30,218 nt of DNA from JAWVZB01 sp033722375 (GCA_033722375.1 JAWVZB010000029.1:1-30218), one strand, 5' to 3'; positions 23,312 to 30,218 are shown, numbered from the stretch's first letter. Numbers and translations are program-made. Notes: generated from the sequence alone by a model not told the origin.

Positions 23312-24537
23312 CCGATCACGAACGCTTCATCCGGGCCCGGCGTCGGGTGATGACGGTGTGGGGCTTCGCCCTGACGCTCGACGTTGCCGGCTACTCGCTC
23401 CTCCTCGTGGATCACCTGATCGCCCCAGGCGACGCGTACGAGTTCTGGCTCGAACCCCTCATCGGTGGCGTCTTCTTCTACACGGTCGGGATCCTCATCC
23501 ACTGGCGGTATCCGCACCATCGGGTTGGTCACGCCTTCCTGGTCGGTTCGCTGGCCGGTGCTGTCCAGACCGCACTCGGGGCGTACGCGCACTTCGCCGA
23601 ATACGCCCGCCCCGACCTTCCCTTCGAGGCAGTGGCTGCAATCGTCTCGACGCTGGCCCAGTTCGGCTTCGTCATGTCGCTGCTGTTGCTGCTGTTCCTG
23701 TTCCCGACGGGAACGCTGGTATCGCCCCGCTGGAGGCTGGCGCTCGGTGCGTTCGGAGTCGGCGTCCTGCTCGAGTCGCTGACGACGACGTTCCGCCCCG
23801 GCCCGCTCGACATCGGAGGAGTTGCGAATCCACTCGCTTGGTCGGCGGCGAACGACGTCCTCGTGGGGCTCGATCCTGTCCGTACAGCGTGTCTCGCCAT
23901 CGCGGTCGTGGCGGCGCTCGCGAGCCCGATCGTTCGGTATCGGCGGTCCACGGGCCTGGAGCGGTTGCAGCTCCGGTGGTTCGCGTTCGGGGCGACGGCC
24001 GCGTTCCTCCTGATCCTCAGCCCGTTGAGCGAGAACGACACCGCCGGGTCCGTCATCTGGGGGGTCGCGCCGGGCCTGCTTCCGGCGTTCGCCGGTATCG
24101 CCATCCTGCGCTACCGCTTGTACGACCTCGGGCTCGTGGTTCGTCGCACGGTGACCTACGCGATCCTCGTCGCGATCCTCGTCGCGGTCTACGTCGCAGT
24201 CGTCCTCTCACTGGGGGCCGTCGCTCGGACGCTCCTCGGCGAGGACAGCGACCTCGTCGTTGCCGCTTCCACGCTCGTCGCCGCAGCGCTGTTCCAGCCG
24301 CTCCGTGGGCGTGTTCAGCGACATGTCGACAACCGCTTCGACCGGGCGCGCGCCGGAACCGAGGCCACGGTCCACGGGTTCGGACGCGTCCTGCGGGATC
24401 AGATCGATGTGGCGCAACTGCGTCGCGACCTGGAACGGACAGCGGCGACGGTGGCGAGACCTCGTTCCGTCGCCCTGTGGCTCGCCCCGACCGTGACCAC
24501 TCCGGGATTGGAGCTCGTAACGGTTCCGGAACGGTGA
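23308..24537 (+). CDS. polytopic membrane sensor-like protein, paralogue I (last array gene)
   Basis: A 409-residue protein with GTG 23308 in a GTGA overlap. It is the most diverged copy: the loop reads RYRLYDLGLVVRRTVTY, losing the DR-x-VSR core, and the juxtamembrane helix reads VDNRFDRARAGTEAT in place of RRFNRxRYDA. The FPTG motif (LFPTGTLVSPRWR) and RYRRSTGLERLQLRW are kept. It ends VALWLAPTVTTPG and its 3' end contains the third CGTAACGGT motif. The phosphatase gene follows after 34 bases. Divergence at the conserved cytoplasmic elements may mean it couples differently to the output. Confidence 0.82.
   Translation: MTDHERFIRARRRVMTVWGFALTLDVAGYSLLLVDHLIAPGDAYEFWLEPLIGGVFFYTVGILIHWRYPHHRVGHAFLVGSLAGAVQTALGAYAHFAEYARPDLPFEAVAAIVSTLAQFGFVMSLLLLLFLFPTGTLVSPRWRLALGAFGVGVLLESLTTTFRPGPLDIGGVANPLAWSAANDVLVGLDPVRTACLAIAVVAALASPIVRYRRSTGLERLQLRWFAFGATAAFLLILSPLSENDTAGSVIWGVAPGLLPAFAGIAILRYRLYDLGLVVRRTVTYAILVAILVAVYVAVVLSLGAVARTLLGEDSDLVVAASTLVAAALFQPLRGRVQRHVDNRFDRARAGTEATVHGFGRVLRDQIDVAQLRRDLERTAATVARPRSVALWLAPTVTTPGLELVTVPER
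24516..24528 (+). promoter_or_regulatory. candidate operator CGTAACGGTTCCG, copy 3
   Basis: This 13-mer differs at one base from the minus-strand copy at 11952-11964 and shares CGTAACGGT with the copy at 14921. It lies 44-56 bases upstream of the phosphatase start, inside the last codons of paralogue I. It runs into a perfect 10-base palindrome GTTCCGGAAC (24523-24532). It suggests the signalling module has its own regulated promoter despite close packing. Confidence 0.42.
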
Positions 24538-24571
24538 CCACGTACACATCTGGATGGAGAGGAGGGAACCC

Positions 24572-26230
24572 GTGACGATGACCTCACCGAGCAAGTCTCG
24601 CCGGCTGCCCGTGCTGCGGGCATGGAACCGCAAGGAGCGCCGCGAGCTACGCCGCGTCCGCCGCGAAGAAGCGACGCAGGTCGAGCTGCCCGAGATCGAA
24701 GGGCCGCAGGTCGACATCGCCCCGAACGATCCCGCCCTGGCCTACTTCCAGAGCAACCCCGAGCCGGTCGACATCGACACGCTCAAGCTCGACTCCCCGG
24801 GCATCACGGCCCTGCGGGAGGCGGGCGTGAAACTCGTGGTTCCGCTCGTGACCCAGGGCGAGTTGATCGGACTTCTGAACCTCGGTCCCAGGTTGTCCGA
24901 GCAGGAGTACTCGGCCGACGACCGCAAACTGCTCGAGAACCTCGCCGGCCAGGCCGCCCCGGCTCTGCGGGTCGCCCAGCTCGTGAAGGAGCAGGAGGCC
25001 GAGGTCCGTCGCCGCGAGCGGTACGAGCAGGAGTTGCAGGTCGCCCAGCTCATCCAGCAGAACTTCCTGCCGAAGGAGCTGCCGGATCACGCCGGGTGGA
25101 GTCTCAACGCGTTCTACCGCCCCGCCCGCGAGGTCGGCGGTGACTTCTACGACTTCGTCGACCTTCCCGACGGTCGGCTCGGTGTGGTCGTTGGTGACGT
25201 CACCGACAAAGGCGTGCCGGCGGCACTCGTCATGGCGTCCACCCGGAGCGTGCTCCGAGCGTCCGCGCAGCGGCTGATCGATCCGAGCAAGGTGCTCGAG
25301 CGGGTCAACGATCAGCTCGTGCCGGACATGCCGCCCAAGATGTTCGTGACGTGCCTCTACGGCGTGCTGGAACCCGACACGGGTCGGTTCGTCTTCGCCA
25401 ACGCCGGCCACAACCTTCCGTGCGTCCAGACCGAGGAGGGTGCGTTCGAGCCACGTGCAGCGGGGATGCCGTTGGGGCTCATCCCCGGCATGAGCTACGA
25501 GGAGAACGAGGTCGTCATCGGAGCTGGACAGGCGGCGATGCTGTACAGCGACGCGCTGCCGGAGGCGCATGGGCCGGGCGGGGAGATGTTCGGGTTCCCG
25601 AGCGTCCTCGAGGTGGTGGGCGGCACGTCACGTGACGACGAACTGATCGATCCCATCCTCGACTCGCTGCACCGGTTCACGGGCCCGGACTGGGAGCAGG
25701 AGGACGACATCACGCTGGTCACGCTCCGCCGCACCGCCCACGTGCTCAACGAGCCAGTGAGCGAGATCGACCTCACCGACGCGGGGGACGACCCTGGCCA
25801 GGTGCTCGCGGAGTTCAGTGTCCCGAGCGAGGCCGGCAACGAGCGCGCGGTCATGGAACGGGTCGGGGAGGCGGTCGCGGACTACGTGCTTGGCAGCCGG
25901 TTGGAGATGCTCAAGACGGCCGTCGCCGAAGCGACCATGAACGCCATCGAGCACGGGAACAAGCTCGACGCGAGCTTGCTCGTGGAGATCCGCGCCTGGG
26001 TCGATGAAGGCGCTGTGGTGGTCCGGGTCACCGACCGGGGCGGTGGCCCCGAGGCCCCACACGCTCCGGAGATGCCGGATATCGAGGCGAAGCTCCGCGG
26101 CGAACAGAGCCCGCGGGGGTGGGGGCTGTTCCTCATCCGGAACATGGTCGACGACCTCAACGTGATCACCGACGACGAACACCACATCGTGGAGCTCGTC
26201 GTCCGTACCGAGGAAGGAGAAGGACGATGA
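24572..26230 (+). CDS. GAF - PP2C (SpoIIE/RsbU-type) phosphatase - HATPase fusion
   Basis: A 552-residue cytoplasmic protein. A basic N-terminus leads to a GAF-like domain (about 52-135, ending LLENLAGQAAPAL), a short coiled linker (136-165), a PP2C/SpoIIE phosphatase domain (about 178-388) with GGDFYDF, GDVTDKGVPAAL, FANAGHN and QEDDITLVTLR, and a C-terminal HATPase_c domain (about 415-545) with EATMNAIEHGN and RGWGLFLIRNMVD. Phosphatases of this type dephosphorylate STAS anti-sigma antagonists, whereas RsbW-like ATPases phosphorylate them, so both activities may be in one chain. The usual glycine after the metal aspartate is Ala (YSDALPEA). I start at GTG 24572, six bases after AGGAGG; ATG 24578 is possible. 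Two STAS genes follow, the first overlapping. Confidence 0.9.
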   Translation: MTMTSPSKSRRLPVLRAWNRKERRELRRVRREEATQVELPEIEGPQVDIAPNDPALAYFQSNPEPVDIDTLKLDSPGITALREAGVKLVVPLVTQGELIGLLNLGPRLSEQEYSADDRKLLENLAGQAAPALRVAQLVKEQEAEVRRRERYEQELQVAQLIQQNFLPKELPDHAGWSLNAFYRPAREVGGDFYDFVDLPDGRLGVVVGDVTDKGVPAALVMASTRSVLRASAQRLIDPSKVLERVNDQLVPDMPPKMFVTCLYGVLEPDTGRFVFANAGHNLPCVQTEEGAFEPRAAGMPLGLIPGMSYEENEVVIGAGQAAMLYSDALPEAHGPGGEMFGFPSVLEVVGGTSRDDELIDPILDSLHRFTGPDWEQEDDITLVTLRRTAHVLNEPVSEIDLTDAGDDPGQVLAEFSVPSEAGNERAVMERVGEAVADYVLGSRLEMLKTAVAEATMNAIEHGNKLDASLLVEIRAWVDEGAVVVRVTDRGGGPEAPHAPEMPDIEAKLRGEQSPRGWGLFLIRNMVDDLNVITDDEHHIVELVVRTEEGEGR

Positions 26231-26580
26231 GCCCCTTCGAGGCCAACGTCCGGATCCGCGGAGGCGTCGCCATCGTCGACCTCCGCGGTCAGCTCGACGG
26301 CAAGGCCGACGATGCCCTCGACGGCGCCTACGAGGCAGCGATCAAGGGTGATCCGGCCGCGGTCCTCCTCAACTTCGAGGAGGTCACCTACATCAACTCG
26401 ACGGGGATCGCGCTCATCGTCGGCGTGCTCGCCCGGGCCCGGAAACACGAACTCGCCATGCTCGTGTGCGGGCTGTCCGATCACTACCAGCACATCTTCG
26501 AGATCACCCGGCTCGCCGACTTCATGCAGTTCTTCCCGGATGAAGAGGCAGCCGTCGTCGGAGCCACACCGGTGGTCTGA
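26227..26580 (+). CDS. STAS-domain anti-sigma factor antagonist 1
   Basis: A 117-residue single-domain STAS protein with the phosphorylation-site segment YINSTGIALIVGVL, where Ser58 (or Thr59) is the expected target. It belongs to the SpoIIAA/RsbV type, whose unphosphorylated form sequesters an anti-sigma kinase and frees a sigma factor. ATG 26227 overlaps the phosphatase stop by four bases, so this STAS is the prime candidate substrate of that phosphatase and its fused ATPase domain. The C-terminal half shares GLSDHYQHIFEITRL with the second STAS protein, showing the two are paralogues. Confidence 0.9.
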   Translation: MSPFEANVRIRGGVAIVDLRGQLDGKADDALDGAYEAAIKGDPAAVLLNFEEVTYINSTGIALIVGVLARARKHELAMLVCGLSDHYQHIFEITRLADFMQFFPDEEAAVVGATPVV

Positions 26581-26618
26581 ACGGCGGACCACCACAACAC
26601 CAGGAGTGGGGAACGAAC

Positions 26619-26972
26619 ATGGAGCAGGCGACCATCACCCTCGACGTCCGTGACGGGGCCGAGGGCGTGAAGATCATCGACATCGACGGCGACGTCACCC
26701 CTGCATCCGAGCAGGTGCTGATGGATGCCTTCGAGCGCGCCAGCGGCAACGGCACCCGCGCCGTCGTGCTGGACTTCAGCGACCTCGACTACATGAACAG
26801 TGGAGGGATCGGGCTGCTCGTGACCCTGCTCGTCCGCGCGCAGCGGTCGAAGCAGAAGCTGCTCGCGTACGGGCTGACCGATCACTACCGGCAGATCTTC
26901 GAGCTCACGCGGCTCGACGACGCCATCGCGATCCACGACACCGAGCAGTCAGCGGTCGCCGCAGCGAACTGA
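26619..26972 (+). CDS. STAS-domain anti-sigma factor antagonist 2
   Basis: A second 117-residue STAS protein with YMNSGGIGLLVTLL, where Ser61 is the expected phosphorylation site. It shares GLTDHYRQIFELTRL with its upstream paralogue. A 38-base gap with a GGAGTGGGG ribosome site separates the two, so it can be translated independently. Two antagonists beside one dual-activity phosphatase/kinase could give branched outputs or a phosphorelay buffer. No sigma factor or separate RsbW gene is visible in the window. Confidence 0.9.
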   Translation: MEQATITLDVRDGAEGVKIIDIDGDVTPASEQVLMDAFERASGNGTRAVVLDFSDLDYMNSGGIGLLVTLLVRAQRSKQKLLAYGLTDHYRQIFELTRLDDAIAIHDTEQSAVAAAN

Positions 26973-26992
26973 GGCGGCAGGGAGGAGCAGTC

Positions 26993-27757
26993 ATGTCCGA
27001 CACGCAGGTCCCCAAGGGCTCATCCCGTGAGGACAGTTGGGCCAAGCCGGTCACCCACCTGGAGGTCGGCGCCATCGACGGCGCTGACGCCGGCAGTGTG
27101 CAGGGTCGCAGGCTCAGTGGCCCGATCCAGGGGTTCGGCAAGCTGTGGCAGAAGACCTACACGGTGTCCATCGCCGGGGAGGACATCACTCCTGAACGTG
27201 TCATCTCGGAGTGGAAGGAGAACTACGGCTCGTTCTGGCCGAAGAGCAACAAGTTCTACGCCCCGCTCACCGGTATCAAGCCCGGGGACGTGGGGCTGAT
27301 CTCGGGACGCGCTGGCGGGCTGACCCTGTCGACCGGCGTGCTCGTGCTCTACTCGGACGACGTCTCGTTCAGCTTCCTGACCCCCGAGGGGCATCCGTTC
27401 GCCGGGCTCATCAACTTCTCGGCGTTCGAGGGTCCGGGGGGAGTCACGGTGGCGCAGGTCTCGCTCCTGGTGCGCGCCCACGACCCGATCATGGAGATGG
27501 GGATGCTCATGATGGGTCACCGCAAGGAGGACCGGATGTGGCAGGAGACGCTCCGCAACCTCGCCGGACACTTCGGGGCCGAGGCAGAGGTCGAGACGGT
27601 CGTCGTCTGCGTCGACAAGAAGCGCCAGTGGAAGTACTTCTCGAACATCAAGCACGACGCCGCGTTCTACGCGGTGACCAAGCCGTTCCGACGGCGCCAC
27701 GCCGTCGATGATGCATCGGACGACGCCGCTGAGGCGGCGGAAGGAGTGGGCAAATGA
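26993..27757 (+). CDS. conserved protein of unknown function (254 aa)
   Basis: A soluble protein with no signal peptide or membrane span. A GGAGGAG ribosome site precedes ATG 26993. Notable segments are GRRLSGPIQGFGKLWQKTY near residue 38, ITPERVISEWKENYGSFWP near 65, FYAPLTGIKPGD near 87, TPEGHPFAGLINFSAF near 130 and GHRKEDRMWQETLRNLAGHFG near 175. The alternation of beta strands with a long C-terminal helix resembles a SRPBCC/START-like ligand-binding fold, but this is a guess. I recall similar proteins near STAS and RsbU genes, without being able to check. Its stop overlaps the cupredoxin gene by four bases, so it belongs to the same operon. Function is not assigned. Confidence 0.75.
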   Translation: MSDTQVPKGSSREDSWAKPVTHLEVGAIDGADAGSVQGRRLSGPIQGFGKLWQKTYTVSIAGEDITPERVISEWKENYGSFWPKSNKFYAPLTGIKPGDVGLISGRAGGLTLSTGVLVLYSDDVSFSFLTPEGHPFAGLINFSAFEGPGGVTVAQVSLLVRAHDPIMEMGMLMMGHRKEDRMWQETLRNLAGHFGAEAEVETVVVCVDKKRQWKYFSNIKHDAAFYAVTKPFRRRHAVDDASDDAAEAAEGVGK

Positions 27758-28557
27758 CCACAGCAGCGGCGGCGGGAGCGGGGCGGGTCCGTCCCATCTA
27801 CACCCGTATCGGGGTCCTCGGGCTCGGGATGATCGCGGCGACGATCGCCGTCTGGTTGGTCGCGGGCACGATCATGGGTTCGGAGGACGTGGGCTTCTTC
27901 GCCGTCGTCATGGCGATCCCTGCCGTGGCCGCGTTCTTGGAATGGCGCTTCGGCACCTGGGCGGCCATCGTGGGGATCGCGGCGAGCGCGCTGGTCGCGT
28001 TCGGGCTGTTCTGGGTCGTCTTCGGGCTTGCCACGCCCGGCAGCCCGCTCGACTTCGTCTCCGGCATCACGATCCCGCTCGGTGCGGTTCTCGGGATCGG
28101 TGGGAGTGTCGCTGCACTCGTCCAGAAGCGGCGTGGCCACCTCGAGGACCACGTGATGCCCGGCGAGAAGCGGATCGTCCGGGCCGTGGGCGGTCTCGTT
28201 GCCGTCGCCCTCGTGGTGTCGGTCTCGCTGATGTTCATCGGTCGGGAAACCGTCGACGCCACAGCGGCCGCCGGTGCCACGAGTGTCGGCCAGAAGAACT
28301 TCGAGTTCTCGCCGGCCACGTTCGAGGCGGATGCGGGTGGCAAGCTGCTCGTGAAGAACGGCGATCCGTTCGCCCATGACGTCGCGATCCCGGCGCTCGG
28401 GATCGAGGCCGTGGCGTTGAACCCGGGCAGCTCCACGCTGCTCGACCTCTCGGGCGCCGAGCCCGGTACCTACACCGTCTATTGCACGCTGCACTCGGAC
28501 ACCGACGAGTCGGATCCCGAGGAGGCGGGCATGGCGGCCAAGCTGGTCGTCAAGTAG
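27754..28557 (+). CDS. membrane-anchored cupredoxin-domain protein
   Basis: A 267-residue protein with four or five hydrophobic segments in residues 17-162, then an extracytoplasmic domain from about 178. That domain has the type 1 copper pattern: His208 in PFAHDV, Cys244 and His247 in YCTLHSD, and Met260 in AGMAAKLVV. The order H...C-x-x-H...M is that of plastocyanin-like and blue-copper proteins. It could carry electrons or bind copper outside the membrane. ATG 27754 overlaps the preceding stop. Its place at the end of the partner-switching operon, next to a molybdenum hydroxylase operon, leaves open whether it is an output or an accessory of the oxidase. Confidence 0.85.
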   Translation: MTTAAAAGAGRVRPIYTRIGVLGLGMIAATIAVWLVAGTIMGSEDVGFFAVVMAIPAVAAFLEWRFGTWAAIVGIAASALVAFGLFWVVFGLATPGSPLDFVSGITIPLGAVLGIGGSVAALVQKRRGHLEDHVMPGEKRIVRAVGGLVAVALVVSVSLMFIGRETVDATAAAGATSVGQKNFEFSPATFEADAGGKLLVKNGDPFAHDVAIPALGIEAVALNPGSSTLLDLSGAEPGTYTVYCTLHSDTDESDPEEAGMAAKLVVK

Positions 28558-28568
28558 CGGTTTCGATG

Positions 28569-28601
28569 GCAGCGCCCGCCGCCGAGCCCGGCGGGCGCTG
28601 C
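28569..28601. terminator. strong GC hairpin after the cupredoxin gene
   Basis: GCAGCGCCCGCC at 28569-28580 pairs perfectly with GGCGGGCGCTGC at 28590-28601 around a nine-base loop. The 12-base stem starts 12 bases after the TAG stop at 28555-28557. No T-run follows, which is common for high-GC terminators. It likely ends the signalling operon. Confidence 0.6.
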
Positions 28602-28675
28602 TGCATCTCCGAGATCGTCGGTACAGCCAGCGATGTCTCGCGATCCACACCACTGCCGAGACGAAGCAACACCCA

Positions 28676-28704
28676 TTGCGGCCCTTGCACTTCAGTTCTA
28701 GGGT
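28676..28704 (+). promoter_or_regulatory. weak sigma-70-like promoter before the coxS-like gene
   Basis: TTGCGG (28676-28681) and TAGGGT (28699-28704) are spaced by 17 bases, ending 34 bases before the ATG at 28739. Each hexamer matches the consensus at about three positions, so the call is tentative. A promoter is expected here because a terminator-like hairpin lies just upstream. Confidence 0.3.
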
Positions 28705-28738
28705 CGTTCCTGGGAGCGATGCGGCAGGGGAGCCGACT

Positions 28739-29233
28739 ATGAGAGTCTCGATAACCGTTGACGGCACAACGTACGAGGACGACGTTGAGCCTCGCATGTT
28801 GCTTACCCAGTACCTCAACGACGTGCGGGGACTGTCTGGGGTGAACGTCGGTTGTGACACCAGCAACTGTGGATGCTGCACGGTCCACCTGAACGGCGAT
28901 GCCGTGAAGGCCTGCACGGTCCTGGCGGTTCAGGCGGACGGCGGGGAGGTGACGACCGTCCACGGGTTGTCGAACGGCGCCGATGTGGACGATCCCTCGA
29001 CCTGGCATCCCCTGCAACGGGCGTTCTCTGAGAACCATGGTCTGCAGTGCGGTTTCTGCACGCCTGGGATGATCATGGCCGCCGCACAGCTGCTCGAAGA
29101 GGAGCCCGATCCCGACGACGAACAGGTCCGATGGGGCCTCGAGGGCAACCTCTGCCGGTGCACCGGCTACGAGAACATCGTGCGGTCCGTCCGTGCGGCC
29201 GCCCAGGACATGCGCGGGGAGGTGACGGCATGA
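28739..29233 (+). CDS. coxS: (2Fe-2S)-binding subunit of a molybdenum hydroxylase
   Basis: A 164-residue ferredoxin-like subunit of the xanthine oxidase/CO dehydrogenase family. The plant-type cluster is bound by Cys39, Cys44, Cys47 and Cys59 (VGCDTSNCGCCTVHLNG), and the second cluster by Cys104, Cys107, Cys139 and Cys141 (QCGFCTPGM and NLCRCTGY). It passes electrons from the molybdopterin subunit to the FAD subunit. ATG 28739 gives the usual MRVSITVDG start; GCAGGGGAG lies upstream. The stop overlaps the large-subunit start. The symbol follows the CO dehydrogenase naming, but the true substrate is not established. Confidence 0.88.
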   Translation: MRVSITVDGTTYEDDVEPRMLLTQYLNDVRGLSGVNVGCDTSNCGCCTVHLNGDAVKACTVLAVQADGGEVTTVHGLSNGADVDDPSTWHPLQRAFSENHGLQCGFCTPGMIMAAAQLLEEEPDPDDEQVRWGLEGNLCRCTGYENIVRSVRAAAQDMRGEVTA

Positions 29234-30218
29234 CTGCGACCGACACACCTGGCACCAAGGAGGTCGGAACCGCCCGCCGCCGCAAGGAGGACGCGCGGCT
29301 GGTGACGGGCGAGACCCGCTGGACATCCAACATCACGATGCCGGGCATGCTGCACGCCGGCATCCTGCGCAGCCCGATGGCTCATGCAGAGATCACCTCC
29401 GTGGATCTGTCTTCAGCGCTCGAGCAACCCGGCGTCGTCGCCGCCTATTCGGGCGCAGACCTGGCCGACGATTACGGGGACCTGCCGTGCGCCTGGCCGG
29501 TCACGCCCGACATGAAGGACCCTGGCCACAAGCCACTTGCGGTTGACCGCGTCCGGTTCGTCGGTGACGGCGTCGCGGTGGTGCTGGCCGAGAGCGAGTC
29601 GGCAGCGATCGACGCTCTCGACCATGTCGACGTTCAGTACGAGCGGCTCGATGCCGTGGTCGACATGGAGGAGGCGCTACAAGACGGGGCTCCCTTGGTT
29701 CACGAGTCCGCCGGCACGAACGAGACCTTCGTCTGGCCGCTACAGACCGGCGATCAATCCGTGTTCGACGACGCAGACGTCGTCGTCTCACGTCGCTTCG
29801 TCCAGCAACGGCTCGTCCCGAATGCCATGGAACCCTGCGCCGTGGTCGTCTCCCCGCTGCCCGGCACCGGCGAGTACACGATCTACTCGGCGACGCAGGT
29901 GCCGCACATCCTGCGAACCATGGCGGCGATGGTCACCGACACGCCGGAGGCCAAGATCCGAGTGGTGGCACCCGATGTGGGCGGCGGGTTCGGGTCGAAG
30001 TTGCAGGTGACCGCCGAGGAGATCCTGCTGCTCGCCCTGGCGAAGCGTCTCGGGCGCCCAGTGAAGTGGGTCCAGACTCGTTCGGAGGCGTTCAAGGTCA
30101 CCCACCACGGTCGTGACCAGATCCAGGACATCACGATCGCGGCCGACGCCGATGGCACCTTCCGGGGGATGCGCGCGCACATCTACGCGGACATGGGCGC
30201 CTACCTGATGCTCGTGAC
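29230..30218 (+). CDS. molybdopterin-binding large subunit of a molybdenum hydroxylase (3' truncated)
   Basis: The frame opens at ATG 29230 (ATGA overlap) and is still open at the window end, giving 329 of roughly 780 expected residues. It begins with the RRKEDARLVTGETRW segment and ab-type hammerhead domain (LHAGILRSPMAHAEI), then RFVGDGVAVVLAES, and enters the molybdopterin-binding part with SATQVPHILR and PDVGGGFGSK. This is the CoxL/XdhB large-subunit pattern. The active-site loop that separates true CO dehydrogenase (AYXCSFR) from relatives lies beyond the window, so the substrate remains open. Residues MEPCAVVV appear where many relatives have MEPR. Confidence 0.88.
   Translation, partial: MTATDTPGTKEVGTARRRKEDARLVTGETRWTSNITMPGMLHAGILRSPMAHAEITSVDLSSALEQPGVVAAYSGADLADDYGDLPCAWPVTPDMKDPGHKPLAVDRVRFVGDGVAVVLAESESAAIDALDHVDVQYERLDAVVDMEEALQDGAPLVHESAGTNETFVWPLQTGDQSVFDDADVVVSRRFVQQRLVPNAMEPCAVVVSPLPGTGEYTIYSATQVPHILRTMAAMVTDTPEAKIRVVAPDVGGGFGSKLQVTAEEILLLALAKRLGRPVKWVQTRSEAFKVTHHGRDQIQDITIAADADGTFRGMRAHIYADMGAYLMLV

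Noticed and set aside
14978..24537. Calling the array genes histidine kinases
   Set aside because: No phospho-acceptor helix or HATPase domain is present in any of the nine; only the membrane input region is seen.
1..30218. tRNA, rRNA, CRISPR arrays, insertion sequences or phage genes
   Set aside because: No such features were seen by eye; the repeats found are short operator-like elements or paralogous genes.

Overview
The window is high-GC, densely packed DNA in which most neighbouring genes overlap by 1-4 bases at ATGA, GTGA or TGATG junctions. A single-polypeptide acyl-CoA carboxylase beta subunit, an InhA-type enoyl reductase, a BTAD-type regulator and a partner-switching module point to an actinobacterium, perhaps a deep-branching class such as Nitriliruptoria or Acidimicrobiia. 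The class is inference and no rRNA is present to settle it.

Layout: (1) 1-2485 holds the 3' end of serA, convergent with a methyltransferase and a kynureninase. (2) 2486-2719 is a divergent control region rich in dyads, including three copies of a 12-base element. (3) 2720-10546 is one fatty-acid synthesis (FAS-II) and phospholipid-entry operon: fabD, a lysine-free biotinyl-like protein, fabH, fabG, acpP, fabF, accD-type carboxyltransferase, plsC-type acyltransferase, acpS and an InhA-like fabI. No 3-hydroxyacyl-ACP dehydratase is visible. (4) 10559-14932, on the minus strand, holds a BTAD/AAA/TPR regulator, one polytopic membrane protein and two mini-ORFs. (5) 14978-24537 is a tandem, translationally coupled run of eight membrane proteins paralogous to the minus-strand one, making nine in total. 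(6) 24572-28557 encodes a GAF-PP2C-HATPase protein, two STAS proteins, a conserved protein of unknown function and a membrane-anchored cupredoxin. (7) 28739-30218 starts a molybdenum hydroxylase operon (CoxS-like, then a partial CoxL-like subunit).

The most interesting region is 10.5-28.6 kb. All nine membrane proteins share one architecture: several hydrophobic segments, an FPxG motif, an RYRLYDIDRxVSR-type loop and a cytoplasmic RRFNRxRYDA helix. They end where a kinase or phosphatase output domain would be expected. The gene after the array begins with a GAF domain followed by a PP2C phosphatase and an RsbW-like ATPase. My reading is a many-sensors-to-one-output partner-switching system in which sensor and effector are separate proteins. 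A CGTAAC(G/A)GT motif lies about 40-60 bases upstream of three transcription-unit starts (minus-strand membrane gene, array, phosphatase), which suggests one regulator, perhaps the locally encoded BTAD protein, controls them together. These links are inferred from sequence and gene order only.
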